Shown piece by piece: positions 46,942 through 58,000 of a DNA stretch of 64,000 nt (positions are counted from its first letter, which is position 1; every line of letters starts with the position of its first letter). The DNA is taken from the NCBI GenBank assembly GCA_014526335.1, contig JACTAT010000120.1, forward strand, positions 1 through 64,000, written 5' to 3'. Below the pieces are notes generated by a model that had not been told where the DNA came from, ran no database searches, and worked only from the letters and a program-made list of their open reading frames with translations. The translations under genes and the position numbers were made by a program. Source of the DNA: Chrysaora quinquecirrha (taxonomy: Eukaryota > Cnidaria > Scyphozoa > Semaeostomeae > Pelagiidae).

Positions 46942-47672
46942 AAAATGAAGTATACTCTCTTTTAAATCCACTTCACTCCGAGCCAACCCTCAAAGTCGCG
47001 CTTAGTCAGAACTAGTTGCCAACCAAACTCGTCCCCAGGGTGAATAGGCCCCCTACGTGAAACTCCGCTGTCCATATTCGACCCTGGTATCGGCCTTGTC
47101 TACTCGCAATTTGATTGGCTGTTCAAACAATAGAAATTTTAAGTGATGTCACAGTTTCTCCAAAATTTCAGACAAAAATAGGCCGAAAACTATGTGAAAA
47201 ACACGTATAAAAACCAAAAACTGATGCTACATGAGATATTGTATCTTGCCTGACAGTTATCGATGAAATTCTTTTCATTTTATTCCTAGGAACATCTGCT
47301 TTCGGAATCTACATCTTGTCTTGATGCCAAGGCCAAAATTGCCAGTATTTTGGCAGATTTTGTGGCCGGTACCAGGGCCAAGATCGATTTGACCGTTGAG
47401 ATTCGAGGAAATTCGATTTTGGGCAACTACTGTAGTTGCGCTTAGTCAGTTGCGGTGAACCTTTGGAACTTAGCTATGCAACTGGCTGGTCGAAATGACC
47501 GCTCTGCCAACTAGTACTTAGTTGACGGTAGCTAATTCCCAGTTAACGGCGATTAGTTGGCGCATAGATCCATAAAGATGGGCATGTTCTACTTCAGCGA
47601 TTAGTTGTCAACTGTTTCCCGTCAGTTGCAGTTGTCAACTGCTCCTGCGATAGCGACCAATTGTATCCTATA
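46942..47672 (+). repeat. Paralogous repeat P, copy 1 (interrupted by MITE A)
   Basis: It starts CAAAATGAAGTATACTCT, then CGCTTAGTCAGAACTAGTTG, CTCTGCCAACTAGTACTTAG, CCCAGTTAACGGC and GCGACCAATTGTATCCTA. All of these recur in order at 48308-49010. It carries MITE A at 47024-47424 and runs into MITE L at 47673. Confidence 0.8.
47024..47424 (-). mobile_element. MITE family A, copy in repeat P
   Basis: The terminal CAAACTCGTCCCCAGGG is present. The sequence runs as the reverse complement of 54219-54629 up to GGAAATTCGATTTTGGG, where the second terminal repeat is missing. Confidence 0.8.
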
Positions 47673-48065
47673 GATCATTTCGGTAGAATTTAAATTTCTC
47701 GAAATCGCAAGATATCAATCTCTCGATAAGAAAATCGTATAAAGCACTCAATAGTTATTCTAGGTGCAAAGATTTACTATCTCAGCGCGTGTATTATCAA
47801 TTCTACGAGCGTCCAAAGTTTACGATTTTATAAGGGCTTTGACCGCGTGGGGTAAAAAGTTTCACCAAGTTCATTGTTTGCGGTCAAAGCCTTTATGAAT
47901 TCGGGAACTTTGAATGCTCATAAAATTAAGAACAGAAGCGCTAGGACATTAAAACTTTGTAACCAGACTAAGTTTTGGCTGCTTCATAAAATTTTCACAT
48001 CAAAAACTCGATATCATGTGATTTCGAAAAATTCTAATGCTGTCTGACGCCATACCGAAATGATC
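47673..48065. mobile_element. MITE family L (GATCATTTCGGTA ends)
   Basis: Inverted ends GATCATTTCGGTA and TACCGAAATGATC, flanked by TA on each side, with inner GAATTTAAATTTCTCGAAAT / ATTTCGAAAAATTC arms. Repeat P copy 2 has the corresponding site without the element. Confidence 0.8.
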
Positions 48066-48307
48066 TATCGGATCTGACTTGTTGTCAAAACATAGCAAAT
48101 ACAAGTAGTCGGCGTTTGCGTATCATATCATAGGTCGAGATAAGTCTGGCTTCATAATGACGACATAGTATCTGAGATTTCAGCCCTAAGAGTTGCTTCT
48201 TGGTTGGTAAATCTTCGCACTTTAATTTAGCACTTTTGGTTAAAAAAAATGGAAGTTCAAAAATGCAAGGTTTTAATAAAGAGAACGATATCGACAAACA
48301 AGGTTCA

Positions 48308-49010
48308 AAAACAAAATGAAGTATACTCTTTTTTAAATCCTCTTCACCGCGAGCCAGCCCTCAAAGTTGCTTAAGGCAGGCCCAAGTCGACTTTGCGCTT
48401 AGTCAGAACTAGTTACCAACTGCTATTCGGTGACTAAGTTGCCAACTGCTATTTTGGAGCTAAGCTATCGCAACTTACTGGTCGACAAAACTGCTCTGCC
48501 AACTACTCTTAGGTGCCTAATTGCCGGGGGGGTCCCAATTAGCGGGGGTTGGATTTTGTGTTGAAAATTAATTGCCGGGGGGTCCCAATTAGCGGGAGGT
48601 TGGATTTTTGTTGAATTTATTTCAAAGTTGTTCTCCTTCCCCAGACTCAATTTTTATCTTATTTTGTCTATGCAAGACTGGTATCTATTTATTTTGTGAT
48701 TTTGAATACTCTGATATGAATTTTCAACACGCGTCACTTACGCGAAGTTGAAAAATTTAATAAGCGGGGGTACTAATAAGAGCGGGGGGGTTGGAAAGAT
48801 TTTCAAAAATTAATTAGCGGGGGGGACGGCAATTAGGCACCTAAGAGTAGTACTTAGTTGACGACAACTAATGCCCAGTTAACGGCACCTAGTTAGCGCA
48901 TAGATGGGAATGATATAGTTATACTTCTGCGATGAGTTGGCCACTGATTCCTGTCAGCCGCGACCAACTGTATCCTATTAGTTCTGACTTGTTTTTAAAA
49001 TATCGACATA
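48308..49010 (+). repeat. Paralogous repeat P, copy 2 (interrupted by MITE J)
   Basis: It matches copy 1 from CAAAATGAAGTATACTCT to CAACTGTATCCTATTAG, apart from local changes. It lacks both MITE A and MITE L and carries MITE J. Confidence 0.8.
48506..48847. mobile_element. MITE family J (342 bp, TA target)
   Basis: Perfect ends CTCTTAGGTGCCTAATTGCCG-like on the left and the reverse complement CGGCAATTAGGCACCTAAGAG-like on the right, flanked by TA at 48504-48505 and 48848-48849. Internal repeated GGTCCCAATTAGCGGG. The unoccupied paralogous site at about 47503-47520 has a single TA. Confidence 0.9.
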
Positions 49011-50129
49011 AGTTTGCAGTTATAGCTGGTTGAGTTTGTTAGAGCGTATAAGACATATGTCGACATAAGCCTGGCTTTAAAATATCTGAGATTTCAGAAC
49101 TTTGTTTTACTTCAGGGTTGCTTAAGTCTTAGTAGCACTTTCTCTTCGCACTTTTCGTTGTAAAAAAGTCTAATTTTTGCGCTTTTCCTGCAAAAATGGA
49201 GGTTTCAATTGACAAGGTTTCATAAAGGAAACGATATGAATATAACAGGTTAAAAAGAAGAAAAGCCTTTGTTGTATAGTTGCTTACAGCTCCTTCGCAG
49301 AGCCCTCGAGTTGCTTAACATTTGTGCGACCCAGCCCCGATTGCGTCGAATAATTTTCAATTGTAAAATTGCCTTTGAAGCCTGCAAAGGACTTCTCAAA
49401 AGTACACACAGTGTCGTGAAAGTTTCTTAATTGTCTGAAGCTCAATAGTAAACCCTTGGATTTGCCGTCCCTCCAGCTAATTCATTCTTCAAAAATTTTC
49501 CAACTATTTGTACGCTTATCAGATTTCACGCGAGATTTGCACCAGTTTCTGCTTTGGCAAAATCAGAATACATAAAATTAAACAAAAATATTTTTATAAT
49601 GAAATTTGAAAAACGTCATTAAAAATGCGACTAAGTTGTTGGGCCTGGATAGGGCAAGGATTTTAACGTAGCCATTTATCAAATTTACGAGATATTTAGA
49701 GTTTTAAGAAAATGTTAAATCCATCTGGCTTTTGACCTATTGTTTCAATTCAAGTGTTCAGTTGTTTAAAAAAGGAACAGCGGAGCCAGTCATCATAAAG
49801 AACCATGTCGAACAAGGGCCCCAATTATGGCGATAGACTTATTACAAGAGTCGCAGTTATCGCTATTGATTCTATGCTGCTCCGTTTAAACTATGAGCAA
49901 ACTCTGAGTAAACAGATGCAGGCTTATTGTTGCTGATGTTTGCAAAGAGTGGGACTCCTCCATTCATCAAGAATGATCAAGAGTTCAACTTTCTCAACCA
50001 AAAGTAAGAATAAAATAAAAAAGTGGAACTCCATTCATCGCGGCTGCAGGCTCTGAAAGACATTCCTCCCGTCCTTAGGATTTTTATAGATTTTCTTTTC
50101 AAACTGCATCATACTTCATATAAATTAAA

Positions 50130-50290
50130 TGTTTTAACCTTTTATCGTTATCCCTATCTATAAATTTCATCTTTTTTTTCTTTTATATTCTTTTATATTA
50201 AGTTGGGTTTTATTAGTTGTATTGGAGTTATTATGTTACCTGTTTGTACTATTCCAACATTGTAAATAAAGTAATAATGATGATTATGAC
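50130..50290 (+). mobile_element. Possible LINE 3' end
   Basis: An AT-rich stretch ending TTGTAAATAAAGTAATAATGATGATTATGAC, i.e. a polyadenylation-like signal followed by a short microsatellite, as seen at the 3' ends of some CR1/L2-type LINEs. No coding remnant is attached. Confidence 0.3.
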
Positions 50291-50613
50291 AATAATGATA
50301 TCTGAAGCCCAAACAATTCAAAGTTTACTTGCTGATCTTAGCTGTGTTTGTCATGATGACTTTATTTAAATTTTTTCTGGTGAATAACGAATTCTGAAAA
50401 ACCAAACAAGAATGTACTAAAACTGGATCGCCATTAATCGAAAAACTTCATTAACAAAAACACGCGAAAAAATAGAGTGCTCTTGGTTCTGCCATAGGAA
50501 CAGAGTAATTCACTTCAACAAAATAAAATTCTGCATCGTTAAAATCTGCTTGAACAGCTGCTTTCAAGAATGCACTATGTGTTTAAGAAGCATACGAGAA
50601 TATGAAGATTATT

Positions 50614-50832
50614 GGGTGGCCAAGTGGTCAAGACGTTCGGCTCACGATTCGAATCTCGTCGAGGCCACGTTCCACAAGCTGTCCATCCTTCCGAGGTCGG
50701 TAAATGAGTACCAAGGGTATTCGTTCTAGAATATCAGTCTGGGGCACAAGCTGCAGGTCCACATCAGCTGTATAGCTGGCAGAACCCCTGACCTGTGTTA
50801 GCAAATAAATGAATTGCTTACTTGCTTGCAGA
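50614..50832 (+). mobile_element. Second tRNA-derived SINE (family C)
   Basis: The head GGTGGCCAAGTGGTCAAGAC resembles a tRNA A-box region. GATTCGAATCTC at about 50656-50667 is a B box. A GGTCGGTAAATGAGTACC motif follows, and the end is rich in GCTTACTTGCTTGC. The length of the tRNA-like part and the non-tRNA body indicate a SINE rather than a tRNA gene. Confidence 0.65.
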
Positions 50833-52023
50833 AGAAAAGAATCAAAACAGAATATACCACATTTATTAAATGTTCAAGACATTTTGGGGGTGCTCGTTTG
50901 AACGCAGGGGCTAAACCGGGGCAACGGCTGCCACGAAAATAAGGGACACTCATTCAAGAAAGTTTTACTCTGAAAATGAGCTCCGAATAATAGTCTTGGT
51001 GTGTGAAATTGAAATAACATTTTTAACGAATTTTTTTTATATTTTTAAGGAAAGCAAATTTCTCCAAAACTAATCTTAACTACAAAAAGGTGTTTGTTTC
51101 AAGAAATTTCGAGGGTGCAAGGAAAAGTGTGAGTAATTCTGCACGTTAGGAAGGTCAAACCTCAAGAAAGCAAGATATTTTCATTGTTGTTTGAAACTTT
51201 TTTTGAAGACAGGTACAGTTAGGTACAGCTAGGTTCAACATAAAACTCTTATTAAGTTCTTTGAACAGAAACGCAGAAAAAAGATCAAATAGCGTGAGAA
51301 TCTTACAAATTACCTAACTTTTTTTTAAAGACGATACTAGGATTTCAGAGCTTACAGATTTCAAATAAATCATCGGGCCTTCCAAAATTTCTTTCTTATG
51401 AGCATGTCCAACGTGAACGCTATTTAACACATCCGGGTGGTACTAAACTCTGTTAACAAGCATGGACCACTTGATAACGAGTTCATGCTCGAAGCGTGGT
51501 TTATTTGATATTAGAAAATTTCAACTCGTACTATATTTATTTCTATTCTTGTTTGTTCCAGCATTGTGCTGTACCGAACGCAAAACACTCTTTTTTATGA
51601 CGATAGTTTTAGTCATTCTTAACAAATTCGAGTCGAATTCGTTATTACAGTAATTAACAGTGATATCGGCCATATGGGAAGAAGTCATCATGCATATATA
51701 GGATATAAACTTTTTAAAGACCAAATCAAACAGCTAAATTTGGCTTTTCGAAGTTGTATAGAGGAAAGTTAGGTTTTTTGTTTCAATTGTCAAACTATTT
51801 GACTTGCCTTTTCAACCATTTAAAGTGTCATAGATTTACCAAGTAGTTTGTTGCTAAGATAGCTTTGTATTAGTTCTGTTCTTCTTGCAATAAGTTTCTG
51901 CAACTTTCTTCTTGAGCAATTGTCATTCATTCCGAACCTACATTCACACTTAGGCCATCTTCTATCTTTTGGCAATAAATGATATTCATAATACCTTCCT
52001 TTCAGATGTTTGACAAACCATCT

Positions 52024-55000
52024 TTAAAACAAAGCGAACTTTACTTCCCCTTCTTTGAATAAAGGCAAAAAATTTTGCTGAAGTAGCCCAACTACGTCTC
52101 TTTTAATCTAAGAAAGAAAACATTAATGAGAAAAATAATACCAAATGTAGAGTTTCCTATGTGATCTGCATTGAGATGTTTGGAAAATTACTTCCCCACC
52201 TTCCCCACAACCATAATATAAGAAAAGCTCAACATAATTTGATGACAGGAATAGATGAAAATTGCTTCAGATAGCCGAGGAGAAGGGACAATAAGCTGTC
52301 ATCTAGATGGGAAATCGCTTTCTTGTTTTTCAAGAGTTCTACATCGCTACTGGGTCCAACCTATGGCCAGTACTCAGTAGTATTCTACAGTGCCAGCAAT
52401 TCCGTAAGAACCTCATAAATATTTGTTTTGAATACTGTATTTTCAAGTCGAATATACATTTTCGAGGAGCCACCGCCATTATTGATTTTTTTAAATCTCA
52501 AGATATTGAGTTTTCGATGCTCGGATCGTAGTAAGCACAGAAAACTTAGTCTTGGTGCAAAGTTTCACTGTTCTAGAGCCTGTATTATCGATTTTATGAG
52601 TGTGCGAGTTTACCGATTCTAACTACAACGGCTTTTAACCTGAAAAGTAAGTAGGGGTAAAAATTTTCTAGCCTGAGCCCTTATAAAATCGTGAATGTTT
52701 AACGCTCATAAAACCATTAAACAAGCGCCAAGATGGTAAAACTTTGCCCCTACACCAAATTTTGGTTGGTCAATACGAATGTAATATCGAAAACTCTATT
52801 ATGTATGTCGAAATTTTGAAAATTTTCCATAATGGCCGCCGTTCTTAGAAAAAGTGTATAGATTTAATGTGAGTAATAAGTCTTCGAGAGTATCAAATTT
52901 CAGGCACAGGTTATAGACGTAGTACAGTTTGCACAAGTTAACTCCGATATAAACCAGACTAGCCAAACAATGCCGCTAAAATAGACACTAAGTTTGATTA
53001 AAAGAATCAATTAGCTGCTTTGTATCAATATCAAGTGTGGCTTCGTTGACACTAGGATGTGCTTGCTTTTCATTTACTTCATCAAACTTAGCAAGAACTC
53101 TGTTGACCCCCTTAACTGCTAATTAAGTATGTAAGTATGAAATATGGTAAAACGTACGAAAAAAGAAAAAGTACAATTTTCCTCCACATTGTCCCAAATG
53201 ACCCCATCAACACCTGAGCCTCTGAGATTCTAAAAAGGTAAGCAACAGCTTTTCGGATCAACCTTCGATTCGTTTTCGTAGCTTGTTTAAATGTAAAGCA
53301 GACTCCATCCATGGCCACTCCTTTATTATGTTTCTACATCAGTTTCAAAACAAACAAAAAGATAGTATGAATGTATAAAGATTAGAGTCTTCATACCTCA
53401 GGAATATCGATCATTCTTCTCTGTTTAGGGTCTTTATAGTTCCAGTCAAATATAACATACTTCAATTTCTTTAGCTTGAGAAAATCTGAAAAAGGACAGC
53501 AAGTGGTAGACCTGATTCATAGTTATCGCTGTTGAATTGAATGGCTGGACGCTCAAACCTCACTGAAGCGAACAACAACAACATCAATTCAATTCAATGT
53601 GAACGAAAGTTAGGGACTTGGGACAAGTCTAAGCAAGTGGTCGAACCTGTGACCTCTGGCTATGAATGCCAATACTCTAACAACGCAGATACCTGGCCAC
53701 TGGCTGCTCGTCACAAATTCTAGTCGCACGGGAGTCGTGACAATTTTTTATGTTCTTATTGAAAAGCTGGAAAAAAACAACACTTTTGGGACACCAATCA
53801 CAGCGCAGTATTTTTCGAACCTGCAATAGACGCTTTGGCAAAAGATGGTCGACGTTTTTGCCTACTGTTTTCATTAAAGATTTTCGAAAGGAATTCTGGG
53901 AATAATTTCCTTAAATACGTATTTTACATAGCTGCAGACGTTGAATTCGTAGCTAAGGAAATTATTCCCAGAAATCCCTTCGTAAAACCTTATGAAAAAC
54001 AAGGGATTGAAAGAAACGGCAGCCATATTTTGCGGAAACCTCTATTTGATTGGCTCATGGTGACTTCCATTTCTCAACGGTAGCTCATCAAACGGCAGCA
54101 AACCAATCACTGTATAGCAAAATTTGATTGACGAATTCGCGTAGAACTTCGCGTTCGCAAGCAGCGTTCGATTTCTGTCCAGCTTTTATGAGGAAGTTGA
54201 TGAGTTGTAATTTTGAGCCAACCTCGTCCCCAGGCTCCAAATTGAAATTCCTCGAATCTCAACCGTCAAATCGATTTGGGCCCTGGTACCGGCCACAAAA
54301 TCTGCCAAAATACTGGCAATTTTGGCCCAGGCATAAAAACAAGATGTAGATTCCGAAAGCAGATCTTCTTAGAAAGGAAATGCAAAGAATTTCATTGATA
54401 ACTGTGAGGCAAGATACAATATCTCTTTTAGCATATTTTTTTGGTTCTTTCACATGTTTTTCACATAGTTTTCAGCCTATTTTGGTGTGAAATTTTGAAC
54501 TGTGACGTCACTTAAAATTTTTATTGTTTGAACAGCCAATCAAATTGCGAATAGACAAGGTCGATACAAGGGTCGAATATGGACAGCGGAGTTTCACGTA
54601 GAGGCCTATTCACCCTGGGGACGAGGTTGATTCCGAGCGACCTATCGAAATCGGATTGGATAGGAAAACTAGGACTCATGGAATACGTCTACCGTTGACA
54701 AAAGTTTCAGTTGACATAAGACTCTCGTATACCCTCGGCTACGCTATATGAATTTCTTGAAAATATTATCTATGTCAGTATGCCACAGATAATATGAAAG
54801 GTATAGCTGGGTAAGAAATGAAACTGCTTGTAATACAAAAGAACTTCAAGAGTAAAATGAAGATATCTAGAAGTCAAAGAGCATACCATCAGAAACAAGC
54901 TTTAATATTCTGTTTGGTGTTCCAATACCAATATGAATTGAAGAGTTTGACAGAAATTCCTGTTGTTCTTCTAACTAAAGGAGAGAAAACAGAAATCGTT

Positions 55001-58000
55001 GTCAACTATAATTATTATGCCTAAGCCTTAAAATATAAAACCGAGTAAAAAAACATATTGAAATGATGGCAGAAGAAACGCAGAAACAAGATTGCAAAGC
55101 AGAAACATTTCTGAACATAGCTACTTAGTCCGAAACTGCGAGAATTTGTGTAAGATTCCAAGTGAGAAAACGAGCTCTCTCTGTCTACACAGAACCAGCT
55201 CACTGGTCTTGATGTAGACCGAGCCAAACACCCCTGAATGAAAGGATGCCTTTGCTTTGCCAATTATTCCGGATTATTCGGAAATGATTTTTGCTGCAGT
55301 TTCTTGCACAGTACCAAGTAAATGTTGTTCTACAGCACAATCAGGATTAAGCATAGTTAGCTGTTTTAAGATGTGAGGTGGTTGGTCCCTTCACCGAAAG
55401 GTGTTTTAACAGATATTTCATTGAACGTGGTGTTATATTTTGTCTCATATTCATCTGAAAGTGTGACCTACACCCTAACATCAAATAGTTTTAAATGCAT
55501 TCAAATCTTTAAGCCCCAAAGGTTTTAAATGTGTTAAAAATGTTCCACTTATTATAGCTGCATTGAAGTTTGGAACATCTCAAAGAAAATTTAATACTTT
55601 ATCAATAGAAAAAATAAGCGATAAAACAGAAGAGCTAGGCCTGAAAGAACATGCATACTTTGAAATGTTTTGCAAATAGTTTCGCTGTCTTGCAGGATGG
55701 TTGTTTGAAGCCTTTTATGGCTCTAAAAAAAGCAAGAAATTAACAGAATACAATGGTGATCCGTCAAAATTAAACGAAGATGGGAAGGGTTTCGTTGGTA
55801 TACGGGTGGGCTACCCGTGCGCCCATTCACAACGTGCATACAAATTAAGCTGTGGCTTGCCGCGGCTACAAGTGCGATTTTCTACCTTTTGAGGCAACGC
55901 AACATTCCTGAAAACTTCCTGCTCCGGGAAATTCTGAGTTGAAAATTGGTCGGAGAAATTCGAATTATATGATTATGAAATCGCCATGAACAGAATATAA
56001 TCGCCACTAATTTCAACCCAGTTTCCGTTTGTTCACTCTGATTCCCACTGAATCCAGCTTCACCCCCTCTGTAGGTGTAGCTGTTTTTCTTCTAAATCCA
56101 CATTCATTTTTCCCTGACAGCCACCTGAACCCCTTGTTTTCACCTGTTTGCGGTGATTTTCAATTGATTTCCGCTTTTTGCTTTTACTCTTTCCCGTTCG
56201 TTCCCGCATGTTCCACTGATTCCCGCTGTCTCCTACTCATTCCCGATCATTTCTGACTTGTTCCTTGTTCCAGCTTTTAGAGATACTTGTAAAATTGCTT
56301 TTGCGCAAATGGCTTTTGATTGAGTCGTAAACAAACTAAGGCAGAACAAAAGAATCATGATGCGTTGAGTGCAAAGCAAACACTTCAAAACCGAGAGAAA
56401 ATCGAACATTTGAGCAACTTGAAACACCAAAAGCATTTGGAAAAATACGGCAAAAACTACCTAGGCAGAAAAGGCTTCGTTCAAAACAAGAATCGCGTTT
56501 CTACATGAAACAGAGCAGGAGCATTTCGTGTTTAATAGTTTAGAAGGCTCAGTACGGGACGGTGGAACAATGAGCAACTTATTGTTTTTACAATTGTTTT
56601 CATTTTCTTCACAGAGAATAGAAATGCCTATCTTTTGTTACAAGATCTTTTGTTACAACATTCCTGATTCCTAGGTATCTAGGTATCTATCTATCTATCT
56701 AGGTCTATTTCTTCCGGTTTGCCGAAAACCCCTACATCATGTTTTCATCCTTCAAACATAAAAACGGTTTGCAGCCTTCCGACATTTTGAGGGCAGTTTT
56801 ACATCTTTTATCTCCAAAAAATGCGGTTCTACGGTTTCAAAGTTGCGATTTCGGGGCGGTTTTACAGATTTAAGGATAAACATGTGTAGTTGCACAGGTT
56901 TCTCTTACCACTTACAACATTGTATGAAAGATGTTCTTATTCTCGCAATGCTTCAAAAAGCTTGTGAGGAGTCGCCACTTTTGCCGATAAACATAAGGGA
57001 GTAAGCGTCTGTAACAGAAGCATTAACATGAGCTCAAGGGAAGATACCAAAAGGAAGACAAGACAAAACAAAGCATACATCTTACCTCTTTTAAGAAATG
57101 GCGATAGTTCATCAAGTGAAATGTGAGGCTCAATGCTGTCGTTTAGGAAGCATTCATCTAAAAAATCAGATAGAGGCTTTCTTGGAACAGAAAATTTTTT
57201 AAGACTGGCCTTTATCGACCAACGATATGATAGAACAAGCACCAGCTAGTTGTTACTGCTTACTTATGTTGACATGTCAATAGTGAGAACTTGTAGGATA
57301 CAGTTGATTGAGCAGACTGAGACTGATGGGAGTCAGTTGTCAACTAATTGAAGAAGTAAAATATGCCCAACTGTCTGGAACTGTGCGTTGACTATTTGTA
57401 TGTATGTATGTATGTATGTATATATAAACACTGATCCTAATACAAGGTTTTTCACAGCGCAAAAATTAAATATGAAATTAAATAAATAAGTCAATTACAG
57501 ATGTTATTTACAATTTGTTTGTGAGATAAAGGTCTAAAGTTTCTATTCTTTATGAACAAATTAAATAGTTAAATGAGTTTTAAGTGAAGCCTTAAATTGT
57601 CCAAAGCTTGGAGCTTGTTTCAAATTTGTTGGTAGTGCATTGAAATCTTGAATGCTCCTGTAGTAGAAAGTTTTGTGATGGCTTGATGAAGTTGACATTG
57701 GTACATGCAGATTACTCGCTTGTCTTGTATAGTGACTGTGAATATCTCTATTGTAGTTGTAATTTTCAGATAAGTATACAGGAGCCATTCCATTTAAGCA
57801 TTTGTACATCATCGAAAGACGATGAAAATGTCTCATCTGGTCAGTTTTCATCCAATCAAGTTGTCTTATCAGACTATTTGCCTTCAACAAGGAACTAGTT
57901 GCCAACTATCTAGTCATCAGAACACTTATGTCGACAGGTCAGTTCAGTTGCAATAAAAATTGTCGTAACAGACTAGCATTCAAATTCAAAGCAATTGAAT

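Larger units (their letters stand above)
46619..52023. other. Gene-free repeat region between carboxypeptidase A and CMSS1
   Basis: It contains two paralogous repeats (46942-47672 and continuation; 48308-49010), at least three MITEs, a tRNA-type SINE and a possible LINE tail. No exon recognised on either strand. The carboxypeptidase promoter must be at its left side. Confidence 0.5.

Noticed and set aside
50614..50690. Possible tRNA gene
   Set aside because: A and B boxes are present, but I could not fold a full cloverleaf by eye and the sequence continues into a SINE body.
55300..55480. Possible missing CMSS1 exon after an acceptor at about 55455 (minus strand)
   Set aside because: It opens in phase but the translation does not resemble CMSS1 and ends at a stop before a donor.
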